Source: QIAW01 sp035487295 (lineage in GTDB: Bacteria; Acidobacteriota; Terriglobia; Terriglobales; Acidobacteriaceae). From it: a stretch of DNA of 64,000 nt. Each line of letters starts with the position of its first letter. The stretch's first letter is position 1. Made by a program: the position numbers and the translations under genes. The stretch lies in contig DATHMH010000036.1 in assembly GCA_035487295.1 (NCBI GenBank), positions 62,001 to 126,000 of the forward strand, written 5' to 3'. Shown here piece after piece: positions 24,728 through 32,393 of this stretch. The notes beneath the pieces were generated by a model. That model saw nothing but the letters and a program-made list of their open reading frames with translations, searched no databases and was not told where the DNA came from.

Positions 24728-26165
24728 CAACTTGCAACACAAGCTTTACATAAAAGCGTCGTTGACGCTCGCAATCCTCGCAACGCTCATGCTTGGGGCC
24801 TGCGCGGTCGGGCCTAACTATCATCGGCCGGCTGTGAACACGCCCACCGCCTTCCATGGTCCTGACGAATCTCAACAGAAGGATTCGCAAACCGCATCGT
24901 TCGCAGATCTGCCCTGGTGGCAGGTATTCCACGATCCGCAGTTGCAGGAACTGATCGGCACGGCGTTGAAGCAGAACTATGATCTGCAACTGGCCGTCGA
25001 ACGCGTCAACGCCGCAAGGGCCCAGGTCGGTATCGTGCGCTCGAACCAGTTTCCTATGGTTTCGCTCAACCCCGAGTTCAGCGGCGGAAAGACTGAGCAG
25101 AGCATCAAGTCCAACATTTTCGTGCTTGCTGGTGACGTGATCTTTCAAGTGGACTTATTCGGTCGGTATCGGAGGGCGACCGAAGCTGCCCGGGCTCAGC
25201 TGCTGGGCACCCAGGACGCGCAACAGACCGTCATTCTGACGCTTGTGAGCGACGTGGCGAGCGATTACTTTCTGCTTCGCGACCTGGACCTGCAGCTTCA
25301 GATCACAAAAGAGACCGTGCGGACCCAGGAGGATTCGGTCAAGCTGACCGAGCTGCGCCTCCAGCACGGCGTAGGTACGAGGCTTGACGTGCTCCAGGCG
25401 CGGCAATTGCTCGATACGGCAAATGCGCAGATTCCCGACCTGGAGCGGAAAATCGGCCAGACCGAGGACGCGATCAACATCCTTTTAGGGAATTACCCGC
25501 AAGGCGTGCCTCGCGGAATGGCGCTTGGAATCGAGACCTCGAGTGGCTGGCAGTGGAGTGAGACTCTGCCGCCGCAACTACCAGCGGGCCTTCCATCGAC
25601 GCTGCTCGAGCGCAGGCCCGACATCCGTGAGGCCGAGCAGAACCTGGTTGCCGCCAATGCCAATATCGGCGTGGCCAAGGCGCAGTTCTTCCCGCAAATA
25701 TCTCTGCTTGGTTCTGGAGGCGGCGCATGGGGACATAGCCAGGTTCTTGGATCGAGCATCGCGGCCCCTCCCGGAGTAGCAAGCTACGCGGCGAGCGCGG
25801 CGCAACCGATCTTTGAGGGTGGTTACTTGCGCAACAATCTGCGCTACGCCAAATCGCAACAGCGGCAGGCGCTGATCAGTTACAAGCAGACAATCCAGCG
25901 CGCATTCGGCGATGTTTCTGACGCGCTGGTTGGCTATGACAAATACCACGGAGTCCGTGAGCGCGAGGAACAGTCGGTGAAGGATCTTCAAGAATCAGTC
26001 AACGTGTCGCTCATGCGTTATCGAAGTGGCACGGCAAACTATCTGGAGGTCCTCGACAGTCAGCAGTCATTATTCCAAGCTGAACTGGTGATGGCGCAAG
26101 CGCGAAACAACGAATACCAGAGTCTCATCCAGCTCTACAAGGCACTCGGAGGCGGCTGGCAGTAA
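24720..26165 (+). CDS. OprM/NodT-family outer membrane lipoprotein channel
   Basis: 481 aa from the ATG at 24720, inside the last codons of the AcrB-like gene. A lipoprotein signal (LTLAILATLMLGACAVGPNY) places the lipid on the Cys after LGA. The NodT/CusC start GPNYHRPAVNTPTAF and the WWQVFHDPQLQELIGTAL motif follow. Two OEP repeats are complete, including the equatorial motif PADGLPSTLLERRPDIREAE-like (LPAGLPSTLLERRPDIREAE) and a second half ending NYLEVLDSQQSLFQAELVMA. It completes a tripartite RND pump together with the two genes upstream. Confidence 0.93.
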   Translation: MRNNLQHKLYIKASLTLAILATLMLGACAVGPNYHRPAVNTPTAFHGPDESQQKDSQTASFADLPWWQVFHDPQLQELIGTALKQNYDLQLAVERVNAARAQVGIVRSNQFPMVSLNPEFSGGKTEQSIKSNIFVLAGDVIFQVDLFGRYRRATEAARAQLLGTQDAQQTVILTLVSDVASDYFLLRDLDLQLQITKETVRTQEDSVKLTELRLQHGVGTRLDVLQARQLLDTANAQIPDLERKIGQTEDAINILLGNYPQGVPRGMALGIETSSGWQWSETLPPQLPAGLPSTLLERRPDIREAEQNLVAANANIGVAKAQFFPQISLLGSGGGAWGHSQVLGSSIAAPPGVASYAASAAQPIFEGGYLRNNLRYAKSQQRQALISYKQTIQRAFGDVSDALVGYDKYHGVREREEQSVKDLQESVNVSLMRYRSGTANYLEVLDSQQSLFQAELVMAQARNNEYQSLIQLYKALGGGWQ

Positions 26166-26236
26166 ATTGTGCGACGGCGGTGCGGAGGCGCGTGTCCGCC
26201 TTGATGCGTCGCCGACGAACACGGTTGGGAAGACAG

Positions 26237-27616
26237 ATGAGTGTATCGGACTATGAACTCGTTGTAATTGGCAGCGGTCCCGCAGGCCAGAAAGGCGCTA
26301 TCGCTGCAGCAAAAGCGGGCAGGCGCGTCGCTCTGGTCGACCGCACCGTCATGATGGGAGGGGTTTCCGTTCATACCGGCACAATCCCAAGCAAGACGCT
26401 ACGTGAGGCCATCTTCCAGCTCACCGGTTTCACCGTCAAGGCCCTGTACGGTAAGAGAAAGCACGACATTTCTGTCCAGGACCTCGCCTCACGTGTCAAC
26501 GCCATTGTGTCGCAAGAAACCGAGGTCATTCGGGACCAATTGAAGCGCAATCGGATTGCCATCTATGAAGGCAGCGCGCAGTTTTTGGATCCGCATACGT
26601 TGGAAGTTCAAGGCAACAACGAGAAGGTTGAACTCAAAGCCGAGAAAGTGCTTGTCGCTTGTGGCACGCGACCAGCACGCAACCCGGAGATTGCTTTCGA
26701 CGATCATCGAATTGTCGATACGGACCACCTTTCTGGCTTGGGCCGCATCCCGAAGGAAATCATCATTGCCGGTGCTGGTGTCGTAGGTCTCGAATACGCA
26801 TCGTTCATGGCGGCCTTGGGCGCTGATGTCACATTGATCGATCAACGGCCAACCATCCTTGACTTCGTAGATCGGGAAATCATTGAGGCGCTGTGCTACC
26901 ACCTGCGCCAGCTTGGCGTCATTTTCCGGTTAGGAGAAAAGGTGGATCGTGTTGGCATTGATGCGACACGCGATGTGGTCTTTGCTGAGTTGCAGAGTGG
27001 CAAAAAAGTGCATGGTGACGCGCTCATCTATGCCGTGGGCCGGCAGGCGAATGGTGACCAACTTCACATCGAAGCCGCCGGGTTACCTGTTGATTCGCGC
27101 GGCAGATTGAAAGTGAATGAATTCTTCCAGACCGAAGTTCCACACATTTATGCGGCAGGCGACGTGATTGGATTTCCAGCGCTCGCCAGCACGTCGATGG
27201 AACAGGGGCGGCTGGCCGCCAGCCATATGTTTGCAATTCCGTTCGAGCACATGCCCGAGCTGTTACCCTTCGGAATCTATACGATTCCGGAAATCTCCAT
27301 GGTCGGCGAGACCGAAGAGTCGCTCACTGCCAACAGGGTTCCGTACGAAGTAGGAATCGCCCGTTATTCTGAACTCGCGAAGAGCATGATGCTCGGGGAT
27401 GAAACCGGCATGCTCAAACTCTTGTTTAATCTTCAAACGCGCAAGCTTCTTGGCGTCCACGCCTTAGGACAGCGTGCAACCGAAATTATTCATGTCGGGC
27501 AGGCGGTGCTCTTCTACGGCGGGTCGGTCGAATATTTCCGCGATATGGTCTTTAACTATCCGACCCTCGCCGAGGCCTACAAAGTGGCTGCCTTAGACGG
27601 ACTCAACAAGCTCTGA
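26237..27616 (+). CDS. sthA: Si-specific NAD(P)+ transhydrogenase-like flavoprotein (SthA)
   Basis: 459 aa from the ATG at 26237. It has the FAD motif VIGSGPAGQKGAIAAAKAGR at residues 8-27. The segment GGVSVHTGTIPSKTLREA replaces the CxxxxC redox disulfide of lipoamide dehydrogenases, as in soluble transhydrogenases. The NAD motif IIIAGAGVVGLEYASFMAAL is present, and YAAGDVIGFPALASTSMEQG is the second FAD contact. The C-terminal dimer domain ends HVGQAVLFYGGSVEYFRDMV. The enzyme transfers hydride between NADPH and NADH. It lies 71 bp after the OprM-like gene and may be co-transcribed with the pump, which would link reductant balance to efflux stress; this is inference. Confidence 0.88.
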   Translation: MSVSDYELVVIGSGPAGQKGAIAAAKAGRRVALVDRTVMMGGVSVHTGTIPSKTLREAIFQLTGFTVKALYGKRKHDISVQDLASRVNAIVSQETEVIRDQLKRNRIAIYEGSAQFLDPHTLEVQGNNEKVELKAEKVLVACGTRPARNPEIAFDDHRIVDTDHLSGLGRIPKEIIIAGAGVVGLEYASFMAALGADVTLIDQRPTILDFVDREIIEALCYHLRQLGVIFRLGEKVDRVGIDATRDVVFAELQSGKKVHGDALIYAVGRQANGDQLHIEAAGLPVDSRGRLKVNEFFQTEVPHIYAAGDVIGFPALASTSMEQGRLAASHMFAIPFEHMPELLPFGIYTIPEISMVGETEESLTANRVPYEVGIARYSELAKSMMLGDETGMLKLLFNLQTRKLLGVHALGQRATEIIHVGQAVLFYGGSVEYFRDMVFNYPTLAEAYKVAALDGLNKL

Positions 27617-28142
27617 AAGATCCTTAAGGATCAAAGTGAGTCGTGGGAGTGATTAGCATTACAAAGTGTTCCAAGTGTACAGGCTAAATCCGGTAAGCGA
27701 TACACAGCTTGCAAGGGAGCAGGTGAGATTCAGGCACGACATGCGGTTAAGCCGCTACGACCTGGTCATCTAAAAATAGGCCGATAAGCAATGACGAAGA
27801 TGTTGTTCCAGAGGTCCGCGAGCATCCACACAAAACATGGACAGAAAAAACGTGCCAACTCTGTCTCCATAGAACGATGACGCTCGCGATGGCAGGCAAA
27901 GCCTGGACGATTAGACGTCCGGGCTTTGCGCCGCCCGGGATTCGCTCCCTTTGGGCGGTTTTGAAGTGATCAGTGAAGCGTTGATGTTAGTCGAGAATTT
28001 AAAAGACTCGAGCTCCCAGCTTATATGATCGCTAAGAACGGCGTTGGCGCTGCAGAAATCACCCCGGTTATTCCCATCCGTTTTCAACTTGTGTTGCACG
28101 TACCGCAAGTAGGCAGACGAGGTTTTTGCGGACCACAAGGCC
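27617..28142. other. gene-free gap with one strong hairpin
   Basis: I find no gene. Just after the transhydrogenase gene is a short palindrome (GATCCTTAAGGATC, 27619-27632). The main feature is the hairpin at 27896-27929. Nothing else here could be identified. Confidence 0.5.
27896..27929. terminator. strong hairpin between convergent genes
   Basis: GCAAAGCCTGGACG (27896-27909) pairs with CGTCCGGGCTTTGC (27916-27929) over 14 bp with one G-T pair and a 6-nt loop. It lies between the convergent genes sthA and 28143-29603. No T run follows, so bidirectional termination is only likely. Confidence 0.6.
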
Positions 28143-29603
28143 TCATTTCACAGGATCAGCGAGCCATGCATGCGGGTCGATTTCGATTCTTAGCCAATGA
28201 ACGGCATGGGGTGTCTCCAACGACTTACCCCAGAGTCGACCGGACAAACACATCTCCAGGACACCCAAGCCGTGTTGTCCCGTGTTGATTGAACCATCAT
28301 TATTAATATGGATCAGCATCTCTATGGGGTGCAACTCGCTGGGTTCTTTCTGTGCCTCGATGCATTCACGAATGAGAGGAGCAAACTTCTGCTGGAAGTC
28401 TTTTGCGAGCTGGCGCCCCTCTTCGGTTTGCATGTCGGCATTCGCGGCGTCGCGGATTGAGTGTTCCTCGAGCGCGTCGGGGCCGAAATTTGAGGCCCAA
28501 GTCCTATAGGAGTCGAAGCAGGGCTTGCACTCCCAGACACCCTCCTCCCAATGGTCGCCAATGCGCTGGAACAACACGCTGGCCACAGCAGAGTCTTTTT
28601 CTTTCGTGGCGATATATGCCAGCCGATTCATCGCGTCGAAAGAGATGCCGTACTGCTTTTCCAGTTCGGCATAACCCTTCTGAATTCGCTGCCAGGAGAA
28701 TCGCATCGAGCCGACACCGCGGTTACGGATGATCATATAGGCAGCAATGTGGAAATAGAGGATGTCGCCCGCACTACCGCCGCGGTCGGCTGTCTCGGCG
28801 GCAAAGTGTTCCGAGTCACCTTCTTCCCCATACCATTTGGGGCTGAGAAAATCTGCATATTGGCAGTCGTAATAGTAATAATCAGGTTCGAAAGCGATCG
28901 CTTGATTCAGAAGTTCCGCCGTCTTTTCCCGTTTCCATCCCTGATCTAGTGCTAGCGCCAACATGATTAAATACCATTCGGGACACTTCTTGCGAAGCTT
29001 CGAGGCTTGCTCCAGGATTTGCATGGCCTTGTCGGTGCGCTGCCCAAAGAGTCGCCATCCACTTTCCGAGACAGTGTCGGAAGCCCCCTCACCTCGTGCA
29101 TCCCAGGAATAAGCTTCGTAGGCTGAGGCGAGCGCTACGCGGGCAGTAATAGATTGGGACTCCAAAGCCACCCAGCGGTCCAGTTCTTGCAGGTGGGCTT
29201 TCCAATCCTCCTCTGTGGCATGCCCCAGCGGCGCCCGAAGACCTTCATAAAGAATATGCAACTTCCACGCGCCGCTCGCGAATTTGGCCTTGCTGGAACG
29301 AAGGGCTTCTGCAAGGCAATCGAGCTGGCCAAATTGCTCTTGCCCCAGCATTTCGTTGACGGTCGCTTTGTACTTTGTGAGAGCATCGGCGTTGGTTTTG
29401 TCATCGAAGTCCAAGTCCGGCGCTGTACATATTGAAGTGTCGCGTTGATGAGTGCCGGCGCTGCCGGCTGCCAACAATTTAGCAGGTGAAACAAAGAGGA
29501 CACACGCAAGTGGAAGCATTCTGGCGGTACGCCACAGATGAAGAAACGAAAACGAAGATTGGAGCGTGGCTGGCTTCCAGTTGTAATTCTCTCTACCGGC
29601 CAT
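28143..29603 (-). CDS. DUF4034-like exported protein, copy 1
   Basis: 486 aa from the ATG at 29603, four bases after the TAG of the YVTN gene. A membrane or signal segment lies near residues 29-45 (ARMLPLACVLFVSPAKLLAA). The body matches the DUF4034 pattern: ITARVALASAYEAYSWDARG, then QILEQASKLRKKCPEWYLIM, then LLNQAIAFEPDYYYYDCQYA (helical repeats of TPR/SEL1 kind), and the Trp/Tyr-rich block FLSPKWYGEEGDSEHFA. The family's function is unknown. It shares most of its length with the protein at 30842-32359, so this operon holds two paralogues flanking a YVTN propeller, downstream of a CHAT protease. Confidence 0.75.
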   Translation of the reverse strand: MAGRENYNWKPATLQSSFSFLHLWRTARMLPLACVLFVSPAKLLAAGSAGTHQRDTSICTAPDLDFDDKTNADALTKYKATVNEMLGQEQFGQLDCLAEALRSSKAKFASGAWKLHILYEGLRAPLGHATEEDWKAHLQELDRWVALESQSITARVALASAYEAYSWDARGEGASDTVSESGWRLFGQRTDKAMQILEQASKLRKKCPEWYLIMLALALDQGWKREKTAELLNQAIAFEPDYYYYDCQYADFLSPKWYGEEGDSEHFAAETADRGGSAGDILYFHIAAYMIIRNRGVGSMRFSWQRIQKGYAELEKQYGISFDAMNRLAYIATKEKDSAVASVLFQRIGDHWEEGVWECKPCFDSYRTWASNFGPDALEEHSIRDAANADMQTEEGRQLAKDFQQKFAPLIRECIEAQKEPSELHPIEMLIHINNDGSINTGQHGLGVLEMCLSGRLWGKSLETPHAVHWLRIEIDPHAWLADPVK

Positions 29604-29604
29604 T

Positions 29605-30831
29605 CTATTTTCCCGGACTTGCGGTTCCACTGATCACTGTTAAGGTGCCATCGTGGGCGTTAGCTACATAGACCTTGCCGCTCACCGGATTCACAGAGAT
29701 GGCAACGGGATCGGTTCCCACAGCAATCGTGCTGCTAGCGTTCGTTGCCCCATTGATCACGGTTGTGTTGTTACTGAGGTTGTTGGCGACGTAAATATTA
29801 TTGCCGGCACTGTTGACAGCTATGGCCATAGGACCTGAGCCGGCCTCCACTGTGGCAGTGTGGTTGCTGGCGCCGTCAATCACAGTTACATTGTTGCTGT
29901 TGTAATTCACCACATAAATTTTGTTCGTGGCTTCATTGACGGCAACAGCAAGCGGATAGCCTCCGGTTGCCACGGTGCTGGTGGTATTGTCGGCGCCATT
30001 GATCACAGTGACGCTGCCGTCAAGCGAATTGCACACGTAAATCTTGTTGCTCACAGAATTGACCGCCAAAGCTCTCGGCGTCTTCCCGGCAGCCACAGTG
30101 CTGGTTGCGTTGGTGGCGCCATCAATCACGGTTACGTTATTGCCGGCCGTATTAGCGACATAGATCGTGTTGGTGACGGTATTTACGGATACGGCATTCG
30201 GCATGCGTCCGGCACGGAGCGTGGTAACGGCATTGGTGGCGCCATCAATCACGCTGACGCTGTTGCCGCCCACGTTCGTGACATAAATTTTATTGGTCTT
30301 GCTATTGACCGCTACACCGTAAGGATTGCCTTCACTCTTGATGAGGGTAGCCTGGTTCGTGCCGCCATCTACGACCATGACATTGTCGGAGCCGCTGTTG
30401 GTCACATAAATCTTGTTGGTTGCCGGATTGAGGGCCGCTTTGACGCTAAAATCAGTCGATTTGGCTTTGGCCGGTACTGGAATCGAGGCATTGGTAGCAC
30501 CATCAATTACGTCCACGTTTTGATAGCTAATCGCATAGACCTTGCTGGTCACCGCATTGACAGCCAAGTCGGCAACCGGCATTTTGAGATTAATAGTTCC
30601 AACGGCGACGCTGGGTGCGGTATCGCTCTTCGCCAAATTAACGCCTGCGGATGTTGTTTGCGCGCAGGCCGGCAGCGGCCCCAGAGGAGTCCAGGCGATG
30701 GCGTATAGTAAAGCGAAGAGGAAGACAAGCGTGCGTGAGCCAGCTTGTCTCTGGCAGCGATGTACCGGAGGAGATTCCCAGTTCGAACCACCGCTCTTCG
30801 ACGCGCGCGAATTATGTGAGCACAGTTTCAT
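29605..30831 (-). CDS. secreted YVTN-type beta-propeller protein
   Basis: 408 aa with a signal sequence (TLVFLFALLYAIAWTPLGPL, cleavage near ACAQ). About seven to eight repeats of roughly 43 residues follow the pattern NKIYVTNVGGNSVSVIDGAT, then NAVTTLRAGRMPNAVSVN. This is the YVTN/surface-layer propeller repeat. Each blade carries an I-Y-V-x-N strand and a V-I-D-G-A/N-x-N turn. Such propellers usually bind proteins or sugars at the cell surface. The stop of the DUF4034 gene upstream is 10 bp away, and the downstream DUF4034 gene starts directly after its stop. It is the only secreted repeat protein of the operon. Confidence 0.9.
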   Translation of the reverse strand: MKLCSHNSRASKSGGSNWESPPVHRCQRQAGSRTLVFLFALLYAIAWTPLGPLPACAQTTSAGVNLAKSDTAPSVAVGTINLKMPVADLAVNAVTSKVYAISYQNVDVIDGATNASIPVPAKAKSTDFSVKAALNPATNKIYVTNSGSDNVMVVDGGTNQATLIKSEGNPYGVAVNSKTNKIYVTNVGGNSVSVIDGATNAVTTLRAGRMPNAVSVNTVTNTIYVANTAGNNVTVIDGATNATSTVAAGKTPRALAVNSVSNKIYVCNSLDGSVTVINGADNTTSTVATGGYPLAVAVNEATNKIYVVNYNSNNVTVIDGASNHTATVEAGSGPMAIAVNSAGNNIYVANNLSNNTTVINGATNASSTIAVGTDPVAISVNPVSGKVYVANAHDGTLTVISGTASPGK

Positions 30832-30841
30832 AGGTTGTAAC

Positions 30842-32359
30842 TTACCTCGCAGGTGCTACAGCGGTTGCCGAAGACTTGCTCTCGACGATTATCCAATAAG
30901 GATGGTAAGGAGGCGGGACAATGGCGCGACCGTAGACCTTCTTCATCAGACAGGAAACCCAGTCCTGGTCGGGTCCTTTAGTTTCACGGATCCAGGAAAA
31001 ATTGCCGTCTTGTAAGACACAAACTATCAGGTCAAACGTTGCAGGCTTGCTTGCGCTGGAATGGCTGCACTCCTGGATGGCATCGGCATACTTGACCTGG
31101 AATTGTTTCGCCATGTAGCGGCCCTCCTCGGTCTGCATGTTTGCTTCTGCGGAATCCTCAGCTTGCTTTTGCCATAGCACCTGCGGAGCCCAGTTAGCTG
31201 CGGCAGCTTTGGAAGAATCAAAATGATCTTTTGTGCCCCAGACTTCCTCGTCCCAGTTATCGCCGATGCGCGTAAAAGTGTTGTCTGCTACGATGGCGTC
31301 TTGCGCGTATTCAGCGAAGTAGGCAAGCCAGTTCAGGTTCGTCAGTGATACACCATCCTGTTTTTCTGATTCGGCGAAGCCCTTTTGGATACGCGGCCAC
31401 GACAGCCGCTGAACATTGATTCCTGGGACGTTTCGAACCATGAAGGTCGCAACTCGAAAATAGAGAATGTCACCTTTCACGCCGCCCATGCGGTCAGACG
31501 CCTGCTGGATGAATTGTTCAGGATCCCCGTCTTCCCCATACCAACTGGGGCTAAGAAAGTTGGCATAAGCGCGATAATAATAATGGTAGTCGGGTTCAAA
31601 CGCGATGGCCTGGTTTAGCAATGACTCTGCCTTGGCTTTCTCCCATCCCTGGCCTAGCGCTACAAACTGCATGGCCAAGTACCATTCCGGGCATTTCGCT
31701 TGCAGAGAAGAAGCCTGTTCCAGTATTTGTCGAGCCTTCTGCGTGCGCCGATCGAACAACCGCGCCCCGCTTGCTGTCACTTTATCGGCAAAGTCCTCAC
31801 CTCGGGCGGCCCACGCGTATTGGATATACGCACTTGCCAAGGCTACCCGCGCGGTGATCGAAGCGGGCTTGGCAGCGACCCACCGGTTTAATCTCGCGAG
31901 GTGGGTACTCCAGTCTTCTTCGGTAGCGTGTCCGCGCGGCTCTTGAATGCCGCCATAGAAGTTGTGCAGCTTCCACATTCCGCCCGAGAACTTTGCCTTC
32001 GTAGAACGGTCGGAATCTGCAATGCACTCGAGTTCATCGAATTTTTCCTGCGCCAGCAGTTTCTGCAGCGCCGCCTCATACTTCTCAATGGCATGAACAT
32101 CGCTCTTATCGTCGAAGTTGAGATCGATGGTACTGCAGGCTGAAGAGTCGGCCTTCTGGGGAGTGGGCTCGCTAAGGGCCCAGAGGCTCCTCGTCGCGCC
32201 GGCAATCATTAGAAACACGCTGAGGGTGAGCACAGCAGGATTCAGCCAAGAGCTCGGAAGTTTGGTTGGCAAATGTTTTCCTATTTCGGGAATCATCTCA
32301 TGCCTCTGAGGAATTGTCTCGCCATGATGCTCTGCAATAATTCCATCGTAGTCACGCAT
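30842..32359 (-). CDS. DUF4034-like membrane-anchored or exported protein, copy 2
   Basis: 505 aa from the ATG at 32359; a TTG at 32392, just after the CHAT stop, or an ATG at 32296 are alternatives. A hydrophobic segment (NPAVLTLSVFLMIAGATRSL) near residue 45 serves as signal or anchor. The rest parallels copy 1: NLDF/NFDDKSD-type start, ITARVALASAYIQYAWAARG, QILEQASSLQAKCPEWYLAM, LLNQAIAFEPDYHYYYRAYA, then FLSPSWYGEDGDPEQF. It sits between the CHAT protease and the YVTN propeller, with gaps of 10-35 bp. The conserved pairing of two DUF4034 copies with a protease suggests substrate or regulator roles; none is shown. Confidence 0.72.
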   Translation of the reverse strand: MRDYDGIIAEHHGETIPQRHEMIPEIGKHLPTKLPSSWLNPAVLTLSVFLMIAGATRSLWALSEPTPQKADSSACSTIDLNFDDKSDVHAIEKYEAALQKLLAQEKFDELECIADSDRSTKAKFSGGMWKLHNFYGGIQEPRGHATEEDWSTHLARLNRWVAAKPASITARVALASAYIQYAWAARGEDFADKVTASGARLFDRRTQKARQILEQASSLQAKCPEWYLAMQFVALGQGWEKAKAESLLNQAIAFEPDYHYYYRAYANFLSPSWYGEDGDPEQFIQQASDRMGGVKGDILYFRVATFMVRNVPGINVQRLSWPRIQKGFAESEKQDGVSLTNLNWLAYFAEYAQDAIVADNTFTRIGDNWDEEVWGTKDHFDSSKAAAANWAPQVLWQKQAEDSAEANMQTEEGRYMAKQFQVKYADAIQECSHSSASKPATFDLIVCVLQDGNFSWIRETKGPDQDWVSCLMKKVYGRAIVPPPYHPYWIIVESKSSATAVAPAR

Positions 32360-32393
32360 GAATCCGCCGTCGATCCAGCGATAATCCGGCAAT

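Noticed and set aside
29860..30708. A 282-aa plus-strand frame opposite the YVTN propeller
   Set aside because: It mirrors the regular repeats of the real gene, has His/Ile/Gly-biased composition and no ribosome-binding site.
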